This document shows positions 47,412-58,160 of a DNA stretch of 64,000 nt, one piece after another. Under the pieces are notes generated by a model. That model saw only the letters and a list, made by a program, of their open reading frames with translations. It did not search any database and was not told the origin of the DNA. The position numbers and the translations under genes are program-made. Source of the stretch: Sclerodactyla briareus (taxonomy: Eukaryota > Echinodermata > Holothuroidea > Dendrochirotida > Sclerodactylidae); contig JAODTK010004721.1 in assembly GCA_026419785.1 (NCBI GenBank), positions 186,001-250,000 on the forward strand, given 5' to 3'. Every line of letters begins with the position of its first letter. Positions within the stretch are counted from its first letter, which is position 1.

Positions 47412-47744
47412 CTCGTTGCGGTACGACTCCAGACCATGTGTATGTGGACTCTACGCTAGCCGTCTCCACATCAATCAGACGGGGAAGGCTGAAATTCTGG
47501 ATACATAAGCCATCCGTATCACTGAAGATGTTTGTGCTATAATTAGCGAGCAAGCAGACGTACACGGTGGTTGAGGGATTGGACGGCATTAGGGTGATCT
47601 GAACCAGACCCTGGTCGGAGCTAGGTTCAGTACCATTGATTCTGAGCCCTACCAGTGACCCAGCAGTGCACCTGGAACACTTCTGGGTTACTGACCTGGG
47701 AGGCAGGCTGCTGCAGCATCAGACCGATATTGTCATATTGAGTT
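47412..47744 (-). CDS. PKD1L: PKD1L exon: extracellular GAIN/REJ-type region
   Basis: Acceptor TTTTTGTGTATTTCAG opens (E)-L-N-M-T-I-S-V. After two frame changes (near 47,720 and 47,665) come G-L-R-I-N-G-T-E-P-S-S-D-Q-G-L-V-Q-I-T-L and Y-V-C-L-L-A-N-Y-S. The exon ends Y-T-W-S-G-V-V-P-Q-R with donor GAG|GTGAGC in phase 1. N-x-S/T sites (N-M-T, N-G-T, N-Y-S) fit an extracellular, glycosylated region. Family members place a Y-T-W...P segment about 50 residues before the GPS cysteines, as here. Confidence 0.85.
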
Positions 47745-48599
47745 CTGAAATACACAAAAAAGGAGGCTGATGACCATGATGACCCAACAGTGACCTGGAA
47801 AAGTTCAATTTAACTTTAGAGCATTCAAGTCCTTGAGACAATAACGAATCGTAATGTGTTCACTGAATAAAATCACTCTCAGTTCATACGCATGAACGTG
47901 AAACCTCAAACTTGTGTGAATTTGTTTTCAATTCTGCCATTATGTTCCCATGTTGACATGGGGGTACAGAAAATGGGGAATTCACTGGAGTTATGAAATG
48001 GGTAATTCCTGAGGCCCCCCGGTGAAGGGTGAGTCATGTACAATGTTTGTACGTTGATGCACCCCTCTGTCACTTAGAAGATTCACAATTCCAACAAATG
48101 TACCAATGGCACATCAGTCTACTCTGAACAACTTCTCACGTAATAATATTGGTAACATGTGGCTAGATGACCTTGTATCATTGGATTGAAATATAAGCAG
48201 AGACAAATTTTCCACTTTTTCACACAATCGCAGACTGCCCTAATTTTCACCTAAAATTCCTGAATAACTGGCATGCACCATGGGTCAATGATTACGCTGA
48301 TCAAGCATGATGATCACAAAGTAAATTTGTGGGACAATGAAGATTTCGTCCACTTGATTCCAGGCCGCACTCTCACTAAACTGCCCCGCCAAAGCCTGTC
48401 AACTTCAAATTCAAACAACCAATACTATCGTCACTGATGAAAATTACCTAGTTACAATATGAGAAAAGAACAAAACTGTACTGACTTTCCCCTCATTGAC
48501 CATGGACCTAATATCAATAAACACCTTTGATGTACCATTAGCAATACGACAATTTTGTGAAGCGTGAAATCACCGAGGTGCTCTAAAGTGCTGTACAAT

Positions 48600-49301
48600 A
48601 ATAAAAATATAAACGACTGTACACATAACAACTGTAAAACTGTACCCCCCCCCCCCCCCCGTCGGGGATTTTTTCCCATCTCGTCGGGGAGCACGAGAGA
48701 GTACGCTAGAATTTACACGAGGGCCTATTGCCCCGACGGTATAAGTATTTCCACCCTTCTTTATAGCGAAAATTCCTATATCAAAACCCTGAGATTATCG
48801 GCGTGCTCCGCGCGCCCGATGTCTTTTGATATTGTTGCCAAGTACCTCGATCAGGTTTAAGATCAGCGTATCCATCCTCCTATCTTCCTACAGAATATAC
48901 AATAGTGGCAGATATAAGATAGGAATACCCAATCCTTTGAATCTCTTTGCAATGTCCCTGCAAAGAGATTAAGGTTATAATTCTGTTGGGGAGGATGATC
49001 GTTTTGCCGTCTACCACTGTTTTGCATTAATGTTAAGTGGCGTGCTCTCACGACGCAAATACTCCAGTGCCCAGGTACTGGGAGTACCCGACCATATTCT
49101 ACTAAGAGCGTTTGATTGAGACGTATGTTTTTCTGTGTATGATGTGTTTTATTTTCCGTCTTATTTGAAAAATTAAAAAAATGAAACAAAAAGCAAACAG
49201 AAACTTAAAACATAAAAAGCGCCGTTTTGGACCTAGGGGGTAGGCTGAGGCCCGTCGGGGAACCTGGACCCCCCGTCGGGGAAATCCTGGCGCCACCACT
49301 G
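48600..49301. mobile_element. CCCCGACGGG-bearing element remnant
   Basis: A 16 bp C run (48,645) passes into GTCGGGGA blocks. At 49,244-49,301 CCCGTCGGGGAA repeats end in CCTGGCGCCACCACTG, the reverse complement of the terminus of the element at 9,055. The two termini could bracket one element of about 650 bp. Sequence between is AT-rich with no gene. Confidence 0.5.
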
Positions 49302-49879
49302 CAGATACCCCTTCACTCACTCTTCTAAGGAAGGGAGAAAGGGGCTCCAACTGTGGCAGATGACATACTGCCATAATATACAATACCGAAAAGTATCTCT
49401 GTTTCCGACGGATTTCTCAGAAAGTGAAGTAGAAAAGTTATCGATGAGCCTATTCCGCACTGCAAGCACTGAGAAGCAAGTTCAGAACAAGTTTGCCGTG
49501 CCTGCTTAGGACTACAAATATACATACAGGGGGTGAAATGAGAGTGAGAAACTAACCCCCCCCCCCCTCCCACCTACGCCCAAGCAGCCACTGTGAACGT
49601 CATTAATAATTGACCAGTCCGACATCAGAAAGAAATATTCACCTATGCTGCCAATTTCATCGAGAGCTGGTTCATAAAATCTGTGACTGGCAGACTCACC
49701 ACCGGAGACATATTCAGTATTATGTTAAGTTGGTTTTATCGTATCTCAATACCGCTCTTGTGGGTTGCGTCCTAGGGAGGGAGAACAAGTAATCACAAAC
49801 CCCCTGAAACTCCCTCGGAAGTCTCAGACCAACCCCCATCAGTTTGGAGGTAAGGTTTGGAGTTAGGATTCACCGGATC

Positions 49880-52640
49880 CGGATGGTGTTTCGTATCGAA
49901 AAAGCATGATCTCTGTCTCGACGGATTTCCCAAAAAGTAAAAGAAACGTTATTGGTAAGCTCTGTATTTGGATCCAGTAGTTGGTAAAACATCCACTGGA
50001 CCTATCACGCCGACAATGAGAGTCAGAAAGCTGGATTACACTTGGTGTCTAGATGAAAGAAGAATCTCAGTTCACGTTTACGGTTTTGCTGTTAACAACC
50101 CGGGATGGCAAACAATTTTAATCACGTATGGAAATAAAAATGTTGATAAGCTAATTTGTTACAACGTGGCTGAACTTCTGGGTATATCGTCTTGTATATC
50201 GTCTTGTACCACGGTTTGTTCACGTTTGTTGGTAACACAGTTCAAGAGAGGTATGTCGACAAGTTGGTTCACCATTTTATACAACATTGTCACACGGTTT
50301 CCCCCTATCTCTACTTCAAGCGGCTTCTAGTCAAGTCTTTGAAGATTCTAGTACCAGTTCCTGGTTCTCTAGAGTATTCTAACCTGCAAAATCTAGCAGC
50401 TTGCCGATGTTTATTATTCAGAGCATTAACGTTCTTTTGAATGGTATGAAATTTCCATGAGTAGAGGCGTAATGGAGTATGGATGAAGAAGGCAGTACGA
50501 GGTATTACAGTTTTACCGAAAGTAAGTAAGCGGTGTTTTAACCTTCTGTTACAGTTCCAAAGACTACTACGAATAACAAGCATACGCCGGGTCTTCCTAA
50601 CAGTTTGGATGTGTGGAGAAACCAGGCAAATTTTTGTGACATTAACTCCAATGTAGAGTGCTGACTTAGTTCTCGTCAGTGGTTGCCCACAAGAGGTGTA
50701 TGTCCGCACTAAGGAAAAAAACAATCATCGGCAAAGAGGCGTGCTGTACACGATAAGCTGTTGGGCAGGTCATTTATGTATCAAAGAAAGCGGATAGGAC
50801 CAAGCACGCCCTGTGGAACACCAGATGATACTTCAACTTCCTTTGATGTAGCACCATCAACAAGGCACTTGCTGAGTGCGACTACTCGGGAAGCATTTAT
50901 CCAAATAGATATAGAGACGGTGATTCCATAAAAGTCAGTTTAGGGATGAGGCGCTGAAGAGGTACTTTATCAAATGCCTTGGAGAGTCCAGACCAGACCA
51001 ACATCAACATTACGGTTCTTATCCAGTTCACGGGCAAGGTTATACACTGTTAAGATCAGCTGAGTCCCACACTGAGTCAGCGGAAGCCGTGTTGATAATC
51101 AGTCAGGACATTATTTGCTTCCAGGTGCTTTACGATGAAGCTTGGGAGAATGTACTCCATAATCTTGGATGAGATGCTCAGCAGGGATACTCCCCTGTAG
51201 GCACTAGTTAGATATTTCTTACCCTTTTTAATATTGGAGTCACTTTTGCCGTTCTACATGCATCTGGAATGCTACCACTGTCTATGGGGGACTGGAAGAG
51301 ATCTTGGAAAGTGGAGCAATTTCTGCAATTTTTTAGTATCCATGGGGGAATAACGTTGGGCCCTCGAGCCTTCGATGGATTAGGTCCGTAAGGATTTTTC
51401 AACAACCGGGGGGGGGGGGGGGGTTTTGTAGTATGTCGACTGCCTATGCTCTTGTAAATACTACCCATAAGGATGGAATGTCTCCCCTTTCAGGGGGAGC
51501 AAACGCACTACTAAATTGCCTACTAAGAGCTTCAGCTCTGTCATTTGCATTTCGCCAGATGGTCCTATTTTCTTGAATATCTGCTGGAATCGTACACCTT
51601 GGTTATCTCTTCTCTTTTAGTGCTGGTCCAAGGATGTTCAAGATGTATTTGGCTTCTGTCGGCTTGAGGTTTTTCTTTAAGTTTCTACCTTCTTCTTTAG
51701 ACATTTCCCAATCCTCGGGTCTCCCGGATGTGTTAGCCTTATTTTTAAAGTCGTTGTTTCCTCCACACTGCCTTCGGAAACTACGGTTGAACCAAGGAAC
51801 GCCCCTTCCACTACTAGAGTGGCCGTGAGGCACGAACTTGTCCATACATTCCACACGAACTTGTCCACACATGACAGAATGATCTGTCATGTGTTTCAGG
51901 AAGATCTTAAGTTTAACCCTTGGCTTTAAGCTTAGTTCTAGGCCACTGATAAGTATGTGTGATCAGAAAATTCACAAGAAACTGTAATGTTACTGATACG
52001 GACCGGATTGTTCGTAATGACGAGGTCAAGTATATTGCTAGCGTTTCCCTGGATCCTGGTTGGCTCAACGACACACTGGTGTATGCCATGGTCATAATTA
52101 GTTCATACGTTTTTGGGCTGCGATAGTGCTGGCTCCAGTGTTTGGAAGGACAGACAATGATTCCCAGTTAATATTTGGGATATTAAAATCACCAACAAGA
52201 TAAAAACTCCATTTCAGAGTCTAGATAAACATTCTACAAGCTTTTTTTAGGCCATCCTGGTCACCAGTTCTATAATAGAGACCAACAATCAGGGGCTTGC
52301 GCCCTCAGTTTGGATTTCACTCCAGATAGTTTCACAGTCACTTTTGAGAACTGGTTGGTAACGAGTTTCTCTGAAATAGCTTGAAAAACTCCACCACCTG
52401 GTGTTTCTGACGCGATCTTTTCTATAGACGTTAAAACCAGGAGGAACGATTTCATTACTGTTTCTTGTCAGGTCGAGCTAGGATTCTACACCACACAGAA
52501 TATTAGTCTCAGTAAGGGCTGCCATGTCGGCAGCGTTCGCACGGCAATTCGGCAATTTGGATGCATGCAATACTGTTCACAGGGGTTTTCTGCGTGCCTC
52601 GTTATCCAGTGGTATCCAGAGAGGAACACACAACAAAGAC
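49880..52640 (-). mobile_element. LINE (Jockey/CR1-like) with endonuclease and reverse-transcriptase remnants
   Basis: Minus-strand frames give, in order: an endonuclease part (G-G-G-V-F-Q-A-I-S, near 52,385) and its end (V-V-E-P-T-R...I-L-D-L-V-I-T-N-N-P, near 52,075-52,015). Next come P-W-F-N-R-S-F-R-R (near 51,800), R-P-E-D-W-E (near 51,720), A-R-G-P-N-V-I-P-P-W-I-L-K (near 51,360) and T-A-K-V-T-P-I (near 51,245). Finally there are G-V-P-Q-G-V-L-G-P (50,820-50,790), Y-I-N-D-L and L-F-A-D-D-C (50,737-50,722). The catalytic FADD is kept. Frames are broken throughout. It lies in the 6.9 kb PKD1L intron in the same direction as the gene. A 17 bp G run at 51,408 marks a low-complexity insertion. 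Confidence 0.85.
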
Positions 52641-53340
52641 ATAACAGGAGAATCAGTCAGACTGAAAATGCTGACTTGAGAGAAACGTTTCAAGACGAGA
52701 CTTGAAAGTAGTTACAGTCGGAGCCAGACGGAGTCAGGATAGTGTATTCCAAAAGGGAGGAGCAGCAGAGGCGAATGAACGGTCACCGTAGAACTTGGTG
52801 GATGAGCGAACCATGACTTTAAGCTGTTGCTTTTAAGATTACCTTAAAGATCTGAGAGGATGCAGCTGAACAGCTCTGAGATGAAACTGGGAGCCACTGG
52901 GAGAAACTGGGAGTTGATTGCTTTATATATGAGAAGAAGGATTCTAAAAGCAATTCGCTGCCTTACTGGGAGCCACTGAAGCCTGTATAGCAGTGGAGTG
53001 ATATGCTCATGACGAGGAAAAACAGAGAATAAGACGAGCAGCAATGTTCTGCACTCGCTGAAGCTTGTTAATAAGATAGTCAGGGAGACCAAATAACAAG
53101 GAATTACAAGCATCCCGCCTGAATGTGACAAAAACATGGATCAGCATAGTGATGGTCTTCTGATCGAGGTACTGGCGAATGTCCCCAATCATTCTAATTG
53201 CATGCAGTGCGGCTTTACAAATGGTTTTCACATGACTAGACATTATAAAAGAAGAGTCCATATTCATTCCTAAATTGCGAGCTTGAGATACAGGTTCAGC
53301 AACAGAATTGCTGACTTTGATGAACAGTATTTGAAGAGCT
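52640..53340 (-). mobile_element. L2-like LINE, C-terminal reverse-transcriptase part
   Basis: Minus strand: Q-A-R-N-L-G-M-N-M-D-S-S (near 53,270), R-R-D-A-C-N-S-L-L-F-G-L-P-D (near 53,095), I-N-K-L-Q-R-V-Q-N-I-A-A-R-L, and ITPLLYRLQWLPVRQRIAFR (near 53,000-52,940). These are hallmark blocks of L2/CR1-type LINE C-termini. Only one frame change is needed in 450 bp, so this is better preserved than the neighbouring LINE. Confidence 0.85.
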
Positions 53341-53520
53341 GTGCCGTCACGCCCGCTGCCCACCGGATGGCCAACCCCCGCGGGGCCCACGAGCTGAAGA
53401 CGCGCCGCAGGCGCGCTCGGGGCTGCCGTTTACCCTTAGCGAAAACAAGTATTTGCTGGGACCCCTCAGCGCATCGATGGTGCGTATTCCTGTACTGACT
53501 CTGTGTAAGCGAGCGACACC
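53340..53520 (-). repeat. GC-rich unit, reverse copy of the 18,300 family
   Basis: On the minus strand it reads CGCACCATCGATGCGCTGAG, GGTCCCAGCAAATACTTGTT, GCGCCTGCGGCGCGTC, and GGCACAGCTCTTCAAA. These are the same blocks in the same order as 18,297-18,450. It directly abuts an R1 copy on one side and the L2-like LINE on the other. Confidence 0.8.
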
Positions 53521-54020
53521 TGGCTTGTGAACACGATAACTCAACTCCTTGATGTAAGAAGCCTATATGTGATGTGTTGGTTTCCCATAATGAAGTACAT
53601 CTATTATGTTTTAGGGTCAGGTCAGAGGTTACCTAAGGTCAACAGAGGTTAAAGTATGAACACCTTGTGAACACGATATATCCGGAATGCTGGGGAGTAC
53701 AAAAACCCTATTGTTCCTGGTGTGGAGGTCATTTGTTGGTGATAAATGATAGAATTGTAAAAAAATATATACTTTGGCGAATTTTGCCTTGCAAAACTTG
53801 CCCCACTTGGATGGATCGAGTACATACTTGGTACGTAAGAACATGGTTCCCATCGTTTTTGGGCCAGATCAAGGTCAACTGAGGTCATTAAAGATCAAGG
53901 CAGTCAAGGGAACGCTAAGCCTTTTGGCTCTTTGGTTTCACGACCAAAACATCTAATTCGAAGTTCAATTCCGGTGGCATTCCACAGATATTGTGTTAAC
54001 AAGCTTTCTCAGAATGTGAT
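53520..54020 (-). repeat. R1 repeat copy, reverse orientation
   Basis: Reverse-complement R1 landmarks: CTTGTGAACACGATAACTCA, TTGGTTTCCCATAATG, TTTAGGGTCAGGTCAGAGGT, CACTTGGATGGATCGAGTAC and TTTTTGGGCCAGATCAAGGT. Confidence 0.8.
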
Positions 54021-54622
54021 CTCTCTGGACACTGAATGGGTGTAAACTGGCCTCTCAAATGATAGGGCTCGTCCTCTCATATTTGCAACCAATACATGCA
54101 TATTTCGATAATAGGTTTGCAATCTTAAGACATCCTATCTGCAGAAGATTTTTTTTATGTCTACCTGCCACATACTGGCCCAATTTTAACCTAACCAATA
54201 TTTTGCCTCGAACTAATATCACGCTAACATGCTTATCTATAAATGACAAGTCACACCCTTAATGGCCTTGAAATAGCTTCCAAAACGACGGGGTTCTTTA
54301 TATCTGCAACCCGCATGCCTAATTTGAACTTAATATACGTCTGCGTTTCCCAGAAACCGTTCTTGTAAGTTTTTTCCCAATTTGACTTTCGCAGTCAAAC
54401 GCAGCATGCTATCGCCCATTTGATTTTGCTAGAAAGGTTGAATCAATTGTGTTAGTTGATGTCAGTGCATTATCATAACACCTATGTTGATATTTCGTGA
54501 CTCTTGAATCACACAAATGGAACCCAGGCGTAGCTCTCTATTGTCTCCACATATCAATCTTCAATTACAAAGGGATGATTCGCAAAAAGCTATAAAAAAA
54601 AAAAACACAGAAAAGGTTATAC

Positions 54623-54728
54623 CTTCAATTTCTGTGCCGTCACTTTTCAGCTTGAGCCCCATGACGCTGCTGGTGACTGTTGTTCCATTACTCCCCCACG
54701 AGAATGGGTTGTCAGCCATCTCCACCAG
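54623..54728 (-). CDS. PKD1L: PKD1L exon: extracellular NPFSW segment
   Basis: Acceptor CTCTCGTACAG opens L-V-E-M-A-D-N-P-F-S-W-G-S-N-G, then T-V-T-S-S-V-M-G-L-K-L-K-S-D-G-T-E-I. The N-P-F-S-W block followed by a V-x-S-V-x-x-L-x-L strand and a G-x-E-I turn is conserved in polycystin-1-like REJ/GAIN regions. Donor GAAG|GTATAA in phase 1 fits the next exon (G + AA). It is clean, with no frame change. Confidence 0.93.
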
Positions 54729-55439
54729 CTGTACGAGAGAAATGTGAAAGTGGTAGAGGGGAATCAACTTCAGCAACCCGGCAACAGCAATGAAACTAGG
54801 GCACCCATAGTGATGCAGTTCATATTACACCGATGTAATTATTTTGTTGCGAATAGATTGACATAGGCTAATAACTGATTATTTAGGCCTGAAACGGTTT
54901 TTGGTACAAAATGACACTCATCATTAAATATTAGGCACTAACGATACTGATGATTACAATAATACTAATAATAATGAAAATGATATACACGGTACTTAGC
55001 AGCGCCATTAACCAAAGTATCACAGCGCTCACGGGAAACAAAGAGGAAGCAATACGATGAACATAGAATACACAACAAAATCAAACCAGGTATGCTTTTC
55101 GACGGCGCTTGGGCGTTTTCTGTTCGAGTCATCTGGGTCACCCTAAGCTGGCAAATGAGCCACCTTACACTGCGGAAAAAAGCACATGTGCCGCTCCAAT
55201 TGGTTAGCCAATGTACTTCACAATTGGCCCCATGGCCCGGCATTCTGCACACATGAATTGTACTGTTTTCTTTCTAAAGAAGTTCGATGACCATGTATAA
55301 AAAACTTTGTGTGGAAGCATTGTCCAAGTTGAGTGTATCATGAATCATGGGCAAACTTTTTATAATTTATGATGATTTCTTTGGAGAACGGGATGTACAT
55401 TGCATTTCCTTCAACAATAGCTCATTATGTCCTCTCGAT

Positions 55440-55790
55440 AATGCTTTGACTTTAACCTTTGAAGATGACCCAAAGGTCAGTACACATTTTGTTCTATTTT
55501 TCTTGGTCAAAATCCATTGAAAAATGAAGAACGTTGACGTGACCTGTAAACAATGGGATTCATGTACATAATACGGGGAACCCTCATACAAGGTGTGAGC
55601 TTGATCCACCTAACTGGGGCCAAGATATCGTGATCGTATCACAAGCCAGAATATCAATTTTTTACAATTCCCTCATCAAAAAAAAACAAAAATCAACGCA
55701 AAAATTGAAGCGTTATTTTACTCTCCATGAGAAAGTTGCACATCAAATTCCAGCTTGAGCTCCATTCATCCATGTGTGAAAGAATGTCAG
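55440..55790 (+). repeat. R1 repeat copy
   Basis: AAACAATGGGATTCATGTAC, GGGGAACCCTCATACAAGGT, GAGCTTGATCCACC, and CACATCAAATTCCAGCTTGA are R1 landmarks in plus orientation. Confidence 0.7.
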
Positions 55791-56223
55791 AGTGGTATCA
55801 GTGACGCTTTGCAAGCAAACATTCCGGGTTTGGATTTTAGCAGTCAACGGACGTTTTTCTTAGGTTGCTTTACTTGCAGTTGCGATGGGCGAGGTGTTGA
55901 CTTCACTCCATGGTTCCGATGTGATGTAGTGGATTGTTTGCAATAAGTCTCGTCGGTCGGCTTTGAACCTCCGCTCTTCTTGGTTCGGATAAAGTGGTCT
56001 GGCCTGTAGTTCACTGACTGTTCTTTCAGAGGGATACCGGAATCAGGTTAGGATTGTTTACACCCCTGCTTTACCGGCACTCCTCCACGATTATTATGGC
56101 AGGGTTCCCTGATGAGCCTCACTTGGCTTCCTGAACCCATAGAAATCAAATCAATACATTTCCATGATCGTTTCGGTTGAGTTCTTTAATTATTGCAAGT
56201 GTGTTTTGGTCTACTGGCCCATG

Positions 56224-56244
56224 GTTAGTTAGTTAGTTAGTTAG

Positions 56245-56317
<73 letters not shown>

Positions 56318-56318
56318 G
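56224..56318 (+). repeat. (GTTA)n microsatellite
   Basis: About 23 GTTA units with a single one-base gap. Confidence 0.98.
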
Positions 56319-56613
56319 TCCTGGGTTTGTACAATTCTGTCCGCTTATAGTGAACAAACAGAAATATAGATGACTACCAGTGTCTCGTGACTGGCGGTAG
56401 GAGTGTCGAAGAGGGACTAGACTATTGTAGGACTCTAAAACCCGGCACCCGTCGGGCAGCCCCCTACTACATTTTCTAGCGGCTCACAAACCCGGCCCCA
56501 AAGAATTATCAGACTTCACTGCGAGGGGGAGGGAGGGGGTTTACCGGTGGCAGGGGTATCAGGTCAGTGAGCAGTGACGGAGGAGTCGCGGAAGCAATTA
56601 ACTAAGAGCTGTC

Positions 56614-56616
<3 letters not shown>

Positions 56617-56669
<53 letters not shown>
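56617..56669 (+). repeat. (AAT)n microsatellite
   Basis: About 17 AAT units. Confidence 0.98.
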
Positions 56670-56670
<1 letters not shown>

Positions 56671-56880
56671 ACAAGGAAGTATCGGGAGCTATGACAAAAC
56701 AGACAACAAAAACAAAGCAGAAACTGCATGGAAAACAGATACGTTGATAGCAAACAGTCCGATCAGTCAGTTCAGATTTTTTGAATTATTTGATGTCTAT
56801 GAGACATGCCTCGAGACGGTTGGCAACACGATCACTGTCATTCAAGGAAGTATAAAATATGAGTATCGTCAGCGTACTAC

Positions 56881-57215
56881 TGCATGTTCATTTACTGGAC
56901 ATCAATGGGAGTGCCACTAGTTGTCCTGTTATATACTGTACGTAACTCTGATTCTGGCTAACTACTGCATGGTTCATTTACTGGACATCAATGGGAGTGC
57001 CACTAGTTGTCCTATCATATACTGTACGTAACTCTGATTCTGGCTAACTCCTGCATGGTTCATTTACTGGACATCAATGGGTGTGTCACCAGGGCCCAGG
57101 GGTCCTGTTATATACTGTACGTAACTCTGATTCTGGCTAACTACTGCATGGTTCATTTACTGGACATCAATGGGAGTGCCACTAGTTGTCCTGTTATATT
57201 TCTAAATCAGGTTTA
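56881..57215 (-). repeat. four ~86 bp tandem copies of the PKD1L exon end with its donor site
   Basis: Copies start at TGCATGTTCATT (56,881) and TGCATGGTTCATT (56,966; 57,052; 57,144). Each contains TTACTGGACATCAATGGG and GTGCCACTAGTTGTCCTGTT, or close variants. The adjacent true exon junction (57,217-57,285) reads GCATGGTTTACTCACTTGGA, CATCAATGACTG...AGTCACCAGTGGTCATGTTA, clearly the same sequence. So each unit carries about 40 bp of exon end plus a GATGTCCA|GTAAAT donor-like site on the minus strand. The spacing is 85, 86 and 92 bp. Confidence 0.85.
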
Positions 57216-57232
57216 CGGCATGGTTTACTCAC

Positions 57233-57498
57233 TTGGACATCAATGACTGCTTCAGAGTCACCAGTGGTCATGTTACTGTGGAGGTGGCCAAGTCGTGGCA
57301 GCTTGAACCAGCCACCTCCTTTAGGGCTGTTCATTTGCATATCTCCAGTCTGATTGGAGGACTGCCTGCTCACAGAGAGACCGAAAGCAGGTGTCTGGAC
57401 AAAAGGTTTCTGATTCCCCTGGTATCTTGTTGGCTGCTATTATGTCCTGGACATCGTCAATGGTATCAATAACAGACATGATAAACAGTCTTTGCCAA
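57233..57498 (-). CDS. PKD1L: PKD1L exon: REJ-type extracellular region
   Basis: Acceptor CTTTCCTTTCATAG opens W-Q-R-L-F-I-M-S-V-I-D-T-I-D-D-V-Q-D-I-I-style sequence and N-K-I-P-G-E-S. After one frame change near 57,412 come F-V-Q-T-P-A-F-G-L-S-V, G-G-G-W-F-K-L-P, and S-E-A-V-I-D-V-Q. The layout is the usual one just before the N-P-F-S-W block: a helix with I-D-T-I..V, then a T-P-x-F-x-L strand, then an F-x-L-P strand. Donor CAA|GTGAGT in phase 0 joins the next exon in frame. Confidence 0.9.
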
Positions 57499-57739
57499 CT
57501 ATGAAAGGAAAGAGAGGAGGTTTGTTAATCAAGAAAGCCACAAAAACTTGCCTTTGACTCATTCATGACAACCCACGAACAGACAGACGAAATGGGTGGA
57601 TATGTACTAGTTCAGTGAGTTGCTTGAGATAACATCTTCATAGCTTTCTGATGAGAAGACTACACAACAAATGACTTCACTTGAATATACTGGTACTTAA
57701 CATGTTCATAAGGGATTTTCACCTCTGACCTCGGTCGAT

Positions 57740-58160
57740 CCCGTTAGACTTGACATGTGGAGTTGCCTTCTGTGGTGAGGATGCCCCTATTGTTGTTGGT
57801 CCAGTATCAGGTTATCCAATGTCAGTTGACAGGGGAAAGTTGATGAAAAACACCTTGTCAGCCCGAAATCTAATGATGGCAAGTATCGATGGACTAAGTA
57901 GGGATAGGTTTGCACCTATGGTGAGGATGAACCCTATTGTTTTTTGGTGTCATGTCAAGGTTCACTGAAATGTCACCAGAGGGTTGATCCTTCTAGATCT
58001 CTGCAAACGACACATTAAGAGGTTTATGGTTGCAATGGACAGTTTTGTTCGTCTAGTGTGAGCTTACATCCTGGTAACTACTGTGACCTAATTTGGACCT
58101 GTGACTTCGGGGTCATTTTTCGTGAGGATCAGACTCGTTTGTTGACAAACAAACCCATAC
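57740..58160 (-). repeat. R1 repeat fragments, reverse orientation
   Basis: Two blocks of GGTGAGGATG..CCCTATTGTT...GGT..AGTATCAGG or TGTCATGTCAAGGTTCACTG lie at about 57,772-57,812 and 57,920-57,970. They match R1 half-units read from the minus strand. Confidence 0.6.
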
